NCBI RefSeq assembly: GCF_004352915.1 | Contig: NZ_SJSY01000060.1 | Location: 1-64,000, forward strand | DNA from: Flavobacterium zhairuonense | Lineage (GTDB): Bacteria > Bacteroidota > Bacteroidia > Flavobacteriales > Flavobacteriaceae | Direction of reading: 5' to 3' | Length of the DNA stretch: 64,000 bases | Shown: in pieces, positions 1 to 9,320 of the stretch | How positions within the stretch are numbered: position 1 is the stretch's first letter | Layout of the letters: the number at the start of each line of letters is the position of its first letter | Notes under the pieces: model-generated | What the model was told of the DNA's origin: nothing | What the model saw: the letters and a program-made list of their open reading frames with translations, nothing else | The model's database searches: none | Program-made: the position numbers and the translations under genes

Positions 1-1
1 T

Positions 2-406
2 TTGAGCAAAAACACTGCTTATTACTGGAGAATCAAGGCTACTGATGCTAAAGGATTGGCAAGTGCCTATTCGTCTACTTTTAAATTTTACACCGCAGGA
101 GATGCAGTTGTAAATCATCTTCCGTTTGCACCAGAATTGGTTGCTCCAGTATTAAATACCGCCTTAAATTCTGGAACTGTATCTTTAAAATGGACAGCTT
201 CTGATGTTGATACTGCAGATATTCTGACTTATGATGTTTATTTTGGAACCGCAAATCCTCCTACAGCTAAAGTAAGCGAGAATAAAGGAGCTAACACAAT
301 TGATGTTACCGTAGAACCAGCAAAACAATATTTCTGGAAAGTTGTCGTAAAAGACGGCAAAGGAGGAGAAACTGTTGGTCAGGTTTGGAAATTCAAAACC
401 AATTAA
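2..406 (+). CDS. Fibronectin type III-like surface protein, C-terminal part
   Basis: The frame is open to the left edge, so this is the 3' end of a longer gene; the TTG at base 2 is probably not the start. The sequence holds the end of one beta-sandwich unit (AYYWRIKATDAKG near the N-terminus) and one complete unit from about residue 40 (LKWTASDVDTADILTYDVYFG, then QYFWKVVVKDGKGG near the end). The Y/FW(R/K)V..KD.KG pattern is the usual end of Fn3-like repeats in Bacteroidota surface proteins. No C-terminal sorting domain for type IX secretion is seen; the protein ends directly after the repeat. Substrate or partner is not visible. Confidence 0.8.
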   Translation: MSKNTAYYWRIKATDAKGLASAYSSTFKFYTAGDAVVNHLPFAPELVAPVLNTALNSGTVSLKWTASDVDTADILTYDVYFGTANPPTAKVSENKGANTIDVTVEPAKQYFWKVVVKDGKGGETVGQVWKFKTN

Positions 407-429
407 AAATAAAATCAACTAAACCAAAA

Positions 430-468
430 AATCCCATTTTCGACAAACTGAAAATGGGATTTTTTTTA
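430..468 (+). terminator. Rho-independent terminator after the Fn3-like gene
   Basis: An 11-bp stem (AATCCCATTTT with AAAATGGGATT) closes a short loop and is followed by a run of eight T on the plus strand, 25 bases after the stop codon. Confidence 0.85.
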
Positions 469-543
469 CACTTCTGGTTTTCATTAGATTATTATTTCTA
501 ACTTTAGTCTTACAAGCTGAAAACCAAAGAAATAAAAACCGAT

Positions 544-1563
544 ATGAAGAAAATCATTCTTTTATTTTTTCTTTTATTTTTCTTCAAAGCCATTGCGCAA
601 ACTTCTGATACATTAGTACTGAAAAACAATGACATCATTGTTGGCGAAATAAAAATAATGAACAAAGGTGTCGTTCAAATTGAAACCGATTACAGCAAAG
701 ATGATTTTAAATTGGAATGGAAACATGTAAAAAACATTGGTTCGGAAAGAATTCATATTATCAATTTGATCAATGGAGTTCTCTTAAATGGAAAAATTTC
801 AAAAACAAAAGCGCCCAATAAATGCGAAATTACTAATGTCGAAACGCAAACAAAATCCATAATTGATCTTAGTGATATTGTATACATAAAACCTGTTGAC
901 GAAAGCTTTTGGGATCGACTTGATGCCAGTTTTGATGTTGGAATAAAGTTGACTAAAGCGCAAAATCTCCAGCAATTAACTGCAAATGTAAACTTAGGCT
1001 ACACAGCCAAAAGATGGTACGGTACGGCAATGTACAAACACTTGCAATCTATTCAAGATGACAGCGACCCCATTCGAAGAATTGATTCAGAATTAAGTTA
1101 TGTCCATTTGCTTCCAAAAGATTATTTCATTCCATTATCAGTAAGCACTTTATCAAATACCGAACAAGATATTGATTTGCGAGTCATTTCAAAAGCAGGT
1201 TATGGAAAATATCTAATGCATAGTAATAAAAGATATTGGGGAGTTGCCTCAGGATTATCCTTTAACCATGAAAAATTTAAAGATACAAGCGAACCCAATA
1301 AAAGTTTGGAGCTTTTTGTTGGAACCGATTTTAACCTGTACGATATTGGAGATTTCAGTATTCAGACAAAAGCAACTGTTTTTCCGAGTATTACAGAAAG
1401 CAAAAGGGTTCGTACCGATTTTTCTTTAGACACAAAATATGATCTTCCATTGGATTTTTTCATCAAACTCTCCTTTGTCTACAACTACGATAACAAGCCA
1501 AAACCTGGCGCATCAAAAGATGATTATGTTTTCCAGACCACTTTTGGATGGAAATTAGATTAA
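544..1563 (+). CDS. DUF481-like secreted beta-barrel protein
   Basis: 339 residues. Residues 1-18 form a signal peptide ending AIAQ. Residues 20-110 hold a small repeated beta fold (LKNNDIIVGEIKIMNKG, then INLINGVLLNGKI), which is common ahead of DUF481 domains. The remainder (from about residue 120) alternates hydrophobic and polar residues and ends FGWKLD, as expected for an outer-membrane barrel of the DUF481/YdiY type. Function is unknown for the family. It stands alone between two terminators. Assignment to DUF481 is from sequence character, not a search. Confidence 0.75.
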   Translation: MKKIILLFFLLFFFKAIAQTSDTLVLKNNDIIVGEIKIMNKGVVQIETDYSKDDFKLEWKHVKNIGSERIHIINLINGVLLNGKISKTKAPNKCEITNVETQTKSIIDLSDIVYIKPVDESFWDRLDASFDVGIKLTKAQNLQQLTANVNLGYTAKRWYGTAMYKHLQSIQDDSDPIRRIDSELSYVHLLPKDYFIPLSVSTLSNTEQDIDLRVISKAGYGKYLMHSNKRYWGVASGLSFNHEKFKDTSEPNKSLELFVGTDFNLYDIGDFSIQTKATVFPSITESKRVRTDFSLDTKYDLPLDFFIKLSFVYNYDNKPKPGASKDDYVFQTTFGWKLD

Positions 1564-1577
1564 AAACTTAGAAACAA

Positions 1578-1612
1578 AAAAAGGGCTGTCAAAAACTGAC
1601 AGCCCTTTCTTC
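1578..1612. terminator. Bidirectional terminator between convergent genes
   Basis: The stem AAGGGCTGTC / GACAGCCCTT has A-rich sequence on the left and T-rich on the right. It lies between the plus-strand barrel gene and the minus-strand gene ending at 1635, so it can serve both. Confidence 0.85.
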
Positions 1613-1634
1613 AAATTGTAATTTAAAAAGTAAA

Positions 1635-3296
1635 TTATGAGTTTCCGCATAATGCAGTATAGTCGTCAAACATTTTGATGTATATTTCTTTATTTTCAAA
1701 ATCGTAAGCTCCTTTTTCAATTTTCTCGATCATTGCAGGACAATCAGAAAAATATTCTTTTAATGCTTTTCTTCTTCCAAATAAAACTGGCGGGCTAAAA
1801 AATTCTTCTTTAGTATGTTTTTTCAAAGAATAGTCATCTTGAGGAAAGAACTCGTGGTATAATGATATTTTACTTCCTTTTTTAACTTCTTCAAATAAAG
1901 AATATCTTTTTGAACTTGTCTCATTTTTGGTATCGTATGATGAAATCATAGGAACACCTCTACCTGCTTTACCTACAATATATAAATGGCCTTCGTTATC
2001 TTTAATGTTAACAACTTTTTTCAGATTTGTTTTTTCAGGCTTTTTCTGTCCTTCAATGTAGATTCTAACACTACTTTTTTCTGAACCAATACCGTCCATC
2101 ATCGTTCTTAAACCAGAAGCTGTTTGTTCTGTTCTTAAATCTACCAGCTCAGGGAAATCACTAATAATTCTAACTTTTCCTTTATACACTTTAGAATCTG
2201 TATCTAAAACTTCACCATCAAATTCAGCATATCTAAATGCTGTAGCTGATTTTTTGTAAGTTGATAAGACTGGTTCTTGTTGTGTTGCTTCAATGGTAAG
2301 TGCTTTTTCTGTGATTTTTTTATAATTATCAATATCATCAATTAAATTTTTGATGTATGGATAATCTTCTCTCATTCCTAAAAAGCTTTTTTCATTTTCT
2401 TTAATTCCATCTAAATATTTAGAAGCTTCTGTAACATTTCCTAACAAAATATAAGTTGCTGCTAAGTTGTAGTAGGCACTAAATCTAATTTTTTTAGCTA
2501 AATCTTCGTCTTCTTTATCTTGAAAATTAATGTATTCTAACCAATATTTTTGTGCTTCACCAAATAAGTCTGCCCAGTTTTCTCTGTCAACATCTACCAA
2601 AGTTGGCAATACTTGAACTGATTGATTAAACTCATCTACATTGAATGTTGATTTTGATTTTTTCTTCTTTTCAAGATCAGAATATTTCAATTTAGTGATC
2701 TGAGGGCCATACAGGTAAAAACCTTCAAACTCTGCAATCATATCTTTGAAGTTTTTCTCTATAATGTAATTGGCTAATCTGTCGTAGGTTTCAGTTGGAT
2801 TTGTTACATACATGCAAACCTTAGGAGTTGTATATCTTTTGTAAATAACTTTTCCTGTCTTGTCTGAAATTTCTAAATTAGATTCTAGACCAATATAATA
2901 TGCAGGAGCATTTTGGTAATATTTTTCCAAATAATCTTCGTCATTTACTAACTCATATCGAGTTAAATTGTATTTTACTTTGAATTCTCCATCATCCGTT
3001 TTCTTTAAACCAGAAACTGCAAGAGTTTGTTTCATTTTTTCTGGAGAAAAAGGAACTTTTTTAATATTAAAACTACTCTCAAGACCTGATGAAAAATCTA
3101 ATATTAATTGGTATGATTTGTAATTGCCGTATTGAGTATCAACTGGAGGAACCGGACCACGTAAGTTCAGTTTGTTTTTGTTCATTTCCTCCTCAGTTAA
3201 GTTTCTTCCAATAGCCATCTTTGTCATTTGGCCGCAAACATTCTGGCTAATACCAGCAAGTACTAGTAGTACAATAATTTTTGTAAAGTTTCTCAT
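1635..3296 (-). CDS. Secreted TPR-containing hypothetical protein (paralog of its upstream neighbour)
   Basis: 553 residues with a signal peptide (residues 1-22, ending VCGQ). The middle contains a TPR-like stretch, IRFSAYYNLAATYILLG near residue 270, preceded by a long charged region. The same R(Y/F)SAYYNLA motif occurs near the C-terminus of the next gene upstream, so the two appear to be diverged paralogs or share a module. The genes are 5 bp apart and probably cotranscribed from the promoter near 4470. No catalytic motif is seen. Function unknown; probably periplasmic or outer-membrane-associated. Confidence 0.7.
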   Translation of the reverse strand: MRNFTKIIVLLVLAGISQNVCGQMTKMAIGRNLTEEEMNKNKLNLRGPVPPVDTQYGNYKSYQLILDFSSGLESSFNIKKVPFSPEKMKQTLAVSGLKKTDDGEFKVKYNLTRYELVNDEDYLEKYYQNAPAYYIGLESNLEISDKTGKVIYKRYTTPKVCMYVTNPTETYDRLANYIIEKNFKDMIAEFEGFYLYGPQITKLKYSDLEKKKKSKSTFNVDEFNQSVQVLPTLVDVDRENWADLFGEAQKYWLEYINFQDKEDEDLAKKIRFSAYYNLAATYILLGNVTEASKYLDGIKENEKSFLGMREDYPYIKNLIDDIDNYKKITEKALTIEATQQEPVLSTYKKSATAFRYAEFDGEVLDTDSKVYKGKVRIISDFPELVDLRTEQTASGLRTMMDGIGSEKSSVRIYIEGQKKPEKTNLKKVVNIKDNEGHLYIVGKAGRGVPMISSYDTKNETSSKRYSLFEEVKKGSKISLYHEFFPQDDYSLKKHTKEEFFSPPVLFGRRKALKEYFSDCPAMIEKIEKGAYDFENKEIYIKMFDDYTALCGNS

Positions 3297-3301
3297 GTAA
3301 T

Positions 3302-4441
3302 TTATTTTAGAACTGGGTTATGTCTCGTGTTTGTTTTTGCTCTTTTAAAACTAGCAATCAATTTATTGGCTCTCTCTATTATTAGCTTTCCGTCGGCTTT
3401 ATCGTAATCATTGGCGATTAGCTTTTCCGATTCAACAATGGCTTTTTCTGGCTCATCCATCATTAAATAAATTGTAGCTAAATTATAATATGCAGAATAT
3501 CTCATCTTGCGGGATGGTTTGCTATCGTCAGCATATTTTGTCTTTAGAGACTCTAAATATTCGATCAAAGGTTGCATGTTTGACTTCAGATCATCAATTG
3601 GTAAAGCCGGTTGTGTAGTAGCAAACAACGCTTTTACGGCCTGAATAGCCTCCATTTGAGTTTTACCTTCGTCATTTTTAGCATCCAAAATCCATAGAAT
3701 TTCATCGCTGCTTGCATTAGTAAAACCGTAAGTACTTCCTAAATCGCTAATAACACGATTCGAAGCATTAACCGTAAACTCTCTAAGTTTGCGATCGCGA
3801 ATAGCCGTTTTATTTACATAAAATTCCTTAAGTGGCTCAGACGGATCTTCATATTCTTTAGAAACATACTCTACTTCACCATCAAAATTTATGCGAAAAC
3901 CATCAGTGACTGCTTTAGTCGTATCCTTTTTTACTATGGCATTTTTTAAAAATCTATTTGTGCTAACAGCGGCTTCTTTCGCTTTTGCTTCTTCAATTTC
4001 TTTTTCTGTAGGAGGAATTGGCGTTATAGGACCTTTTATTTTAGCAAAACCTCTTGTAGTATAAGTAGAAACCACATAGTAGTATTCTTTTCTAAAAGTC
4101 ACCCTTCCGTCTTTATCTTTCTTCTCTTCAATTCTTGTTTTTTGGGTAGCGCCTTTTTCAACAAAGTCTTCCAGATTAATTAACACGTCAACTGTTGCAT
4201 TTTCTTCAACCCTTTTCCATCCGTAGATATATAACTTGCTATTTATATCTGTCGGATTTACATACGTTTGGAATACTCCTCCTAATTTTACTTTTGAAGA
4301 AAAAGTACGCTGTTCAAAAGGAACAGGCTCTTGCGGAAGATTCTGGTATTTCACATTAAAATAAAAACGATCCAAATCTACTTTTTGTGCTTTTACGCCA
4401 AAAAAAGACATGAACAAAACGAAAAGTATTGCTTTTTTCAT
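3302..4441 (-). CDS. Secreted TPR-containing hypothetical protein
   Basis: 379 residues with a signal peptide (1-18, ending GVKAQ). A predicted all-beta N-terminal half (LYIYGWKRVEENATVDVLINLEDF region) is followed by a charged linker and a helical C-terminal part with a TPR unit (MRYSAYYNLATIYLMMDEPEKAI). It shares the RYSAYYNLA motif and general layout with the 553-residue downstream gene. First gene of a two-gene operon, with a good promoter 28 bp upstream of its start. Not recognised as a named family. Confidence 0.7.
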   Translation of the reverse strand: MKKAILFVLFMSFFGVKAQKVDLDRFYFNVKYQNLPQEPVPFEQRTFSSKVKLGGVFQTYVNPTDINSKLYIYGWKRVEENATVDVLINLEDFVEKGATQKTRIEEKKDKDGRVTFRKEYYYVVSTYTTRGFAKIKGPITPIPPTEKEIEEAKAKEAAVSTNRFLKNAIVKKDTTKAVTDGFRINFDGEVEYVSKEYEDPSEPLKEFYVNKTAIRDRKLREFTVNASNRVISDLGSTYGFTNASSDEILWILDAKNDEGKTQMEAIQAVKALFATTQPALPIDDLKSNMQPLIEYLESLKTKYADDSKPSRKMRYSAYYNLATIYLMMDEPEKAIVESEKLIANDYDKADGKLIIERANKLIASFKRAKTNTRHNPVLK

Positions 4442-4469
4442 AGGTTAAGTATTAATAAATTTTGATGCA

Positions 4470-4500
4470 CAAACCTATTTATAATATTTCTAAAAAGCAA
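4470..4500 (-). promoter_or_regulatory. Bacteroidota sigma-A promoter for the paralog operon
   Basis: On the minus strand the sequence reads TTG, 20 bases, TAGGTTTG. This fits the TTG / TAnnTTTG consensus of Bacteroidota promoters. The -7 box lies about 28 bases before the ATG at 4441. Confidence 0.65.
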
Positions 4501-4674
4501 CTTTATATGACTATCAATTGAAGAATATTGTGTTAAATTTCACACATTCTAAAACTTTGGGACAATGCGAGTTGTAGGAATTTACTTCAACTAAAACATG
4601 TAGTGAAATTAACCAAAAATAACTTACCTTGTGGTTATATGGCTACGGATTTTTCTTAATTAAAAACAATAAAA

Positions 4675-4711
4675 AAACTCCTGCTTTTTGAAAAGAAAGA
4701 GCAGGAGTTTT
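4675..4711 (-). terminator. Terminator of the MBL-fold hydrolase gene
   Basis: The stem AAACTCCTGCT / AGCAGGAGTTT has an A-run on the plus side to the left, which becomes a T-run on the minus strand. It lies 17 bases past the stop codon at 4728. Confidence 0.85.
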
Positions 4712-4727
4712 TGCTTTTATAAAAAAT

Positions 4728-5585
4728 CTAAAGAATATCTTCGCAGGTAAAAACCTCTTTCAAACGAACACCTTTTTCAGTATGTTCAACTGTTATAATT
4801 TGGTTATGCGCATCGTGTTCTAAAAACAAATAATAATTTTCATCAGCTGCTGCGTTCAGCAATTTTGCTTTTTCAGGCATTGTCAACAAGGGCCTTGTAT
4901 CATATCCCATAACATACGGTAACGGAATATGTCCAGCTGTCGCCAATAAATCGGCACAAAACACAATCGTTTTATCTTGGTATTTTATATGCGGAATCAT
5001 TTGTTTTTCGGTATGACCGTCAACGTAATAGATGTCGAAACCCAATTCTTTTGAAAAACCAAAACCGCTTTCTGGTTTTTCAACAAAATTCAATCGACCA
5101 CTTTCCTGCATTGGCAAAATATTTTCTGCTAAAAAAGAAGCTTTTTCACGAGGATTTGGTTTTGTAGCCCATTCCCAATGATTTTCATTTGTCCAAAATT
5201 TAGCATTTTTGAAAGCAGGTTCATAACCCGTTTTGCCTGCATTCCATTGTACACTTCCGCCACAATGATCAAAATGAAGATGCGTCATAAAAACGTCTGT
5301 AATGTCATCTCGATGAAAACCATATTTTGCAAGTGATTTATCTATAGAATGCGAGCCCCAAAGCGAGTAATAGCCAAAAAATTTCTCCGATTGCTTATCG
5401 CCCATTCCGGTATCGATTAAAATAAGACGATTTCCGTCTTCAATCAACAAACAACGCGCCGCAATATCAATCAAATTATTAGCATCTGCAGGATTCGTTT
5501 TGTTCCAGATCGTTTTGGGAACAACACCAAACATAGCGCCTCCATCTAACTTAAAATTTCCAGATTCTATTGGATAAAGTTTCAT
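4728..5585 (-). CDS. MBL-fold metallo-hydrolase
   Basis: 285 residues, the usual length for a glyoxalase II/lactonase-like metallo-beta-lactamase fold enzyme. The metal site HxHxDH is present (THLHFDHCGG, H102, H104, D106, H107), with the upstream LIDTGMG strand and a later VDGHTEKQ motif for the second metal set. CADLLATAGH provides another metal ligand. The family includes quorum-quenching lactonases, but many members have other ester or phosphodiester substrates, so the substrate is not assigned. No signal peptide; likely cytoplasmic. Single-gene unit with its own promoter and terminator. Confidence 0.88.
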   Translation of the reverse strand: MKLYPIESGNFKLDGGAMFGVVPKTIWNKTNPADANNLIDIAARCLLIEDGNRLILIDTGMGDKQSEKFFGYYSLWGSHSIDKSLAKYGFHRDDITDVFMTHLHFDHCGGSVQWNAGKTGYEPAFKNAKFWTNENHWEWATKPNPREKASFLAENILPMQESGRLNFVEKPESGFGFSKELGFDIYYVDGHTEKQMIPHIKYQDKTIVFCADLLATAGHIPLPYVMGYDTRPLLTMPEKAKLLNAAADENYYLFLEHDAHNQIITVEHTEKGVRLKEVFTCEDIL

Positions 5586-5609
5586 AAAAAATAATTTCTA
5601 GTAAAGAAA

Positions 5610-5617
5610 CAAAGCTA
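5610..5617 (-). promoter_or_regulatory. -7 box (TAGCTTTG) for the MBL-fold gene
   Basis: Exact TAnnTTTG match on the minus strand, 24 bases ahead of the start codon. No clear TTG at -33. Confidence 0.5.
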
Positions 5618-5666
5618 GGAAATCCTGCTCTTTAAACTAAAAATTCATTACAAAACTTTTTGACGC

Positions 5667-6587
5667 TTATTCCAAAGTGATCGAAGAACTTCCCATTATT
5701 TCTTGCTTGTCAAAAAAATTGACAAAATAAGTTCCCTTCTTGAATGTATTCAGATCATCATTTAAAACGCCATAAACATTAGCCGTTTTACCTTGGTAAT
5801 CGCATGCAACCAAAAAGCTGTAAACCAACGCCTTGTCATTACCAAATTCGATCAATTTATTTTCACCCAAAACCGTATTTTTTTGATCTAAAACCTGAAT
5901 GTAATAGACTTTTTTTCCGTTTTTTGACGCCGAATTTCCGTTTATTGAAAAGCTTATTTTCAGTTTTTTTGTGTTTTTCGCTTTAGTCGTTTCTTGTTCT
6001 TTGCCGGAACTTTTTTCATTGATGGCAGTCACTTTAAAATTGCTCAAAGAAAGTTTTGCGGCATCTTTTAAAGTCGATTCCAATTTTTTCTGTTTCGAAA
6101 TCAGTGTGTCATTTTCTGCTTTTTGCTTGTACATGACAACATTTTGACTTTCGATTTCGGTAAGTAGGTTTTTATTCTGAGATTTCAGTTTTTTAACCTC
6201 TTTTATCTTCGCGTCCAATGATATTTTTAGATCCGAAAGTTGTTTGCGGTAAATTTTAATTTGTTCTGCAGACGGATTTTTTGATGCTTTGATGATTTCC
6301 ATCAAATTCTCAATATTCTTTTTCTCAAGTTCCAATTCCTCAGAAAGTGCAGTCTTTTCATAAATGGCAACATCATAAGCCAACTTCAAATTATTTAAAG
6401 AGTCCAATATATTTTCCTGATCCATAGATTCTGAAACCGGTTCAATTATTTCTAGCCCGCCCCTTTTAGGCACATCTATAATCTCGTTTGTTTCGCTGCT
6501 AAAAATCAAATATGTGGCTCCAATGCCAAAAATAAAAATAATTGCAAAAAGGGCTTTGATCCAGCTATCTTTGTAATTTTTTTTCAT
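5667..6587 (-). CDS. Membrane-anchored coiled-coil protein
   Basis: 306 residues. One transmembrane helix (about residues 11-29, IKALFAIIFIFGIGATYLIF) is preceded by a short positively charged tail, so the bulk faces the periplasm. Residues 60-175 are a long heptad-rich coiled coil (ENILDSLNNLKLAYDVAIYEKT onward). The C-terminal 120 residues form a compact beta-rich domain (KKLKISFSINGNSASKNGKK, YYIQVLDQKN). Similar proteins occur through flavobacteria without assigned function and are often mislabelled as chromosome partitioning proteins because of the coiled coil. No catalytic motif. Confidence 0.72.
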   Translation of the reverse strand: MKKNYKDSWIKALFAIIFIFGIGATYLIFSSETNEIIDVPKRGGLEIIEPVSESMDQENILDSLNNLKLAYDVAIYEKTALSEELELEKKNIENLMEIIKASKNPSAEQIKIYRKQLSDLKISLDAKIKEVKKLKSQNKNLLTEIESQNVVMYKQKAENDTLISKQKKLESTLKDAAKLSLSNFKVTAINEKSSGKEQETTKAKNTKKLKISFSINGNSASKNGKKVYYIQVLDQKNTVLGENKLIEFGNDKALVYSFLVACDYQGKTANVYGVLNDDLNTFKKGTYFVNFFDKQEIMGSSSITLE

Positions 6588-6606
6588 GATTTATCATAAT
6601 TTATTG

Positions 6607-6614
6607 CAAAAGTA
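6607..6614 (-). promoter_or_regulatory. -7 box (TACTTTTG) for the coiled-coil gene
   Basis: Exact TAnnTTTG match on the minus strand, 19 bases ahead of the start at 6587. Confidence 0.55.
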
Positions 6615-6836
6615 CCATAAATTTAAAATTATAAACAGGTAAAAATACGGTATTTTAACTCTTTTCAGCGACTCTTAATAATTAGCTAACAAACAAAAGC
6701 TTTTTTTTGTAAGTTTCTTTTTATTTCCCATATAATAACGGGACTTTCTGACAATTTTAAACATCAAAATAACTTCTATCTATTTTAACATTTGTTATAA
6801 TAATGTGAACCGTTATGGAAAAAGGTTTTTAAGTCG

Positions 6837-6844
6837 TATCTTTG
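6837..6844 (+). promoter_or_regulatory. -7 box (TATCTTTG) for the suf locus
   Basis: Exact TAnnTTTG match with an imperfect -33 region (TTATGG). It leaves a leader of about 105 bases before the sufA-like start. The 366-base gap 6588-6953 otherwise shows only AT-rich sequence; no IscR-like or other palindromic operator could be picked out by eye. Confidence 0.6.
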
Positions 6845-6953
6845 CAGACAATTTCACTTCAACATTGACAGACAGCACTTTAAAATGTAATAATTTAATT
6901 ACTTTTTAATAAATATTAAAGGAATGTTGAAAAAGATAAATACCATAAAAACA

Positions 6954-7283
6954 ATGATAAAAGTTTCTGATACAGCCAAAAAGAAAATCATCGACCTGAT
7001 GACTGACGATGGTTTTGATGCCGCTCACGACTACGTACGTGTTGGAGTGAAAAGTGGCGGATGCTCTGGTTTGTCATACGATTTAAAATTTGACAAAACC
7101 AAAGGAGATGATGACAAAATTTTCGTAGATAACGACATCCAAATTGCAGTTGAAAAAAAATCATTTTTGTATTTAGCCGGAACAATTTTAGAATTTTCAG
7201 GCGGATTGAACGGAAAAGGTTTCGTTTTCAACAATCCAAACGCAAGCAGAACTTGCGGTTGCGGAGAATCATTTTCTCTTTAG
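6954..7283 (+). CDS. sufA: HesB/IscA-type iron-sulfur assembly protein (SufA-like)
   Basis: 109 residues from the ATG at 6954. An in-frame ATG at 6924 would add ten residues (MLKKINTIKT) that the family does not have. A-type carriers accept Fe-S clusters from the SufBCD scaffold and pass them to apoproteins. The three conserved cysteines are present: C37 in GGCSGLSY and C101/C103 in the C-terminal CGCGESF. It is the first gene after the suf promoter and precedes sufB. Family assignment is firm; the SufA rather than ErpA name is inferred from position. Confidence 0.93.
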   Translation: MIKVSDTAKKKIIDLMTDDGFDAAHDYVRVGVKSGGCSGLSYDLKFDKTKGDDDKIFVDNDIQIAVEKKSFLYLAGTILEFSGGLNGKGFVFNNPNASRTCGCGESFSL

Positions 7284-7357
7284 TCAAAAGCCGAAAGTCA
7301 TAAAGCCTTCAAAGACTCTAAATTGACTTTCAGACTTTATGACTTTAAATTTTTTAA
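7282..7357. repeat. AAAGTC-type palindromic intergenic repeat, copy 1
   Basis: The gap between sufA and sufB holds direct AAAGTC/AAAGCC units on the left arm (GAAAGTCATAAAGCC) and their complements on the right (GACTTTATGACTTT), so the transcript can fold into a long hairpin. The same sequence family returns at 10567, 10974 and 16631. Confidence 0.75.
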
Positions 7358-7374
7358 GACAACATTAAAATATA

Positions 7375-8823
7375 ATGAGCAAATACACCGAAGACGATTT
7401 AAAAATCGAACTGGAAACTAAAGAATACGAGTACGGATTTTATACCAATATAGAATCTGAAACTTTCCCTATTGGCTTAAACGAAGACATCGTGAGAGCT
7501 ATTTCGCTTAAAAAAGAAGAACCTGAATGGATGACCGAATGGCGCATCGAGGCTTTCCGTGCATGGAAAGAAATGATCGAGCCAGAATGGGCAAATGTTC
7601 GTTACGAAAAACCAGACTTTCAGGCGATTTCATATTATTCAGCTCCAAAACAAGTAGATCCTAACAAAACTTTGGACGATGTTGATCCGGAATTATTAGA
7701 GATGTACAAAAAATTGGGGATTTCTGTTGATGAGCAAAAAATGATGAACAATGTCGCTATGGATATTGTTGTCGATTCTATTTCGGTAGCTACCACTTTC
7801 AAGAAAACTTTGGCCGAAAAAGGAATTATTTTCTGTCCAATTTCTGAAGCTATCAAAGAACATCCTGAATTAGTAAAAAAATATTTAGGAACTGTTGTAC
7901 CTCAAAAAGACAACTTCTACGCAGCGTTAAACTCAGCGGTTTTCTCTGACGGAAGTTTCTGTTATATTCCAAAAGGCGTAAAATGTCCAATGGAACTGTC
8001 AACTTATTTCAGAATCAATCAAGCAGGAACTGGACAATTCGAAAGAACTTTAGTTATTGCTGATGAAGGAAGTTACGTTTCTTACCTTGAAGGATGTACT
8101 GCTCCAAGCCGTGACGAAAACCAATTACACGCTGCTGTAGTTGAGTTAATCGCTTTGGACGATGCAGAAATTAAATATTCTACCGTTCAAAACTGGTTCC
8201 CAGGAAACAAAGAAGGAAAAGGTGGAGTTTACAACTTCGTAACAAAAAGAGGTTTATGCGAAACAAACGCTAAAATTTCTTGGACACAAGTTGAAACGGG
8301 TTCTGCTGTAACTTGGAAATACCCATCTTGCGTACTTAAAGGAGATAATTCAGTAGGAGAATTTTATTCTATTGCTGTAACCAATAATTTCCAACAAGCT
8401 GATACTGGAACAAAAATGATCCATTTAGGAAAAAATACCAAATCGACTATTATTTCTAAAGGTATCTCGGCTGGAAAATCACAAAATAGCTACCGTGGTT
8501 TAGTGCAAATCTCACCAAGAGCAGAGAATGCCAGAAACTTTTCTCAATGTGACTCATTGTTAATGGGTAACAATTGTGGTGCGTATACTTTCCCATACAT
8601 CGAAAGTAAAAATCCATCTGCAAAAATCGAGCACGAAGCAACTACAAGTAAAATTGGAGAAGACCAAGTTTTCTACTGCAACCAAAGAGGTATTCCGACC
8701 GAAAAAGCGATTGCCTTAATTGTAAACGGTTTCAGTAAAGATGTCTTGAACAAATTACCAATGGAATTTGCTGTTGAAGCGCAAAAATTACTAGAGATTT
8801 CTTTAGAAGGTTCTGTAGGATAA
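7375..8823 (+). CDS. sufB: Fe-S cluster assembly scaffold SufB
   Basis: 482 residues, the normal length. SufB is the core of the cytoplasmic SufBC2D scaffold and receives sulfur from SufSE. Recognisable landmarks are [19 protein letters not shown], [18 protein letters not shown] around C392, and the ligand region [13 protein letters not shown] with the conserved glutamate at about 421, followed by FYCNQRGI. The start at ATG 7375 is 17 bases past the palindromic repeat. SufC would normally follow; here a toxin-antitoxin pair and an FMN reductase lie between them. Confidence 0.97.
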   Translation: MSKYTEDDLKIELETKEYEYGFYTNIESETFPIGLNEDIVRAISLKKEEPEWMTEWRIEAFRAWKEMIEPEWANVRYEKPDFQAISYYSAPKQVDPNKTLDDVDPELLEMYKKLGISVDEQKMMNNVAMDIVVDSISVATTFKKTLAEKGIIFCPISEAIKEHPELVKKYLGTVVPQKDNFYAALNSAVFSDGSFCYIPKGVKCPMELSTYFRINQAGTGQFERTLVIADEGSYVSYLEGCTAPSRDENQLHAAVVELIALDDAEIKYSTVQNWFPGNKEGKGGVYNFVTKRGLCETNAKISWTQVETGSAVTWKYPSCVLKGDNSVGEFYSIAVTNNFQQADTGTKMIHLGKNTKSTIISKGISAGKSQNSYRGLVQISPRAENARNFSQCDSLLMGNNCGAYTFPYIESKNPSAKIEHEATTSKIGEDQVFYCNQRGIPTEKAIALIVNGFSKDVLNKLPMEFAVEAQKLLEISLEGSVG

Positions 8824-8841
8824 TATTTAAACTCAATCGTT

Positions 8842-9051
8842 ATGAATATTACTTTAAAAAATGTAAACAAAAAAGATTTTCCAATTTTTAAATCATTGGC
8901 AAAATCTCTTGGTTTTGAAATTATTGAAGAGAAGGAAGAAAGCCAATACAATCCTGAATTTGTAAAAGAGATTTTACAAGGACAAAAAGATATTAAAGAA
9001 GGTAGAGGCATCAAAATGACAATGGAGGAATTACGAGCTTTATGCAAATAA
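8842..9051 (+). CDS. Antitoxin of a YoeB-type module
   Basis: 69 residues, acidic C-terminal half, with the pattern EFVKEILQGQKDIKEGRGIKMTMEELRALCK seen in the small DUF2683-like antitoxins of Bacteroidota. Its end overlaps the toxin start by 10 bases, which fits the translational coupling of toxin-antitoxin pairs. No classical ribbon-helix-helix or YefM DNA-binding domain is obvious, so autoregulation is uncertain. It sits 18 bases downstream of sufB with no visible terminator, so it may be read from the suf promoter. Role assigned by position and sequence pattern. Confidence 0.75.
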   Translation: MNITLKNVNKKDFPIFKSLAKSLGFEIIEEKEESQYNPEFVKEILQGQKDIKEGRGIKMTMEELRALCK

Positions 9052-9314
9052 TATTTACTCCAAAAGCAAAAAAAGATTTAGATTTTTGGGTCAAATCTGG
9101 AAACAAGAATATTTTAAAGAAAATCAATGCTTTAATTGAAGACATACAACTTCATCCATTTAATGGAATTGGAAAACCAGAACAATTAAAATATAATTTA
9201 TCTGGAGTATGGTCAAGAAGAATTGATCAAGAGCATCGATTAGTTTATGAAATTATTGACGAAGACACAATTGAAATACTAAATCTTCTTTCATTAAAAG
9301 GACATTACGAATAA
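9042..9314 (+). CDS. yoeB: Txe/YoeB family mRNA interferase toxin
   Basis: 90 residues. YoeB toxins cleave mRNA in the ribosomal A site. Visible family features are the N-terminal FTPKAKKDLDFW, the middle NGIGKPEQLKYNLSGVWSRRI, the core DQEHRLVYEI carrying conserved E/R residues, and a final aromatic-basic tail GHYE matching the catalytic His-Tyr end. All expected catalytic positions appear intact, so the toxin is probably active. It overlaps the antitoxin gene and is followed 6 bp later by the FMN reductase gene. Confidence 0.88.
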   Translation: MQIIFTPKAKKDLDFWVKSGNKNILKKINALIEDIQLHPFNGIGKPEQLKYNLSGVWSRRIDQEHRLVYEIIDEDTIEILNLLSLKGHYE

Positions 9315-9320
9315 GTATTA

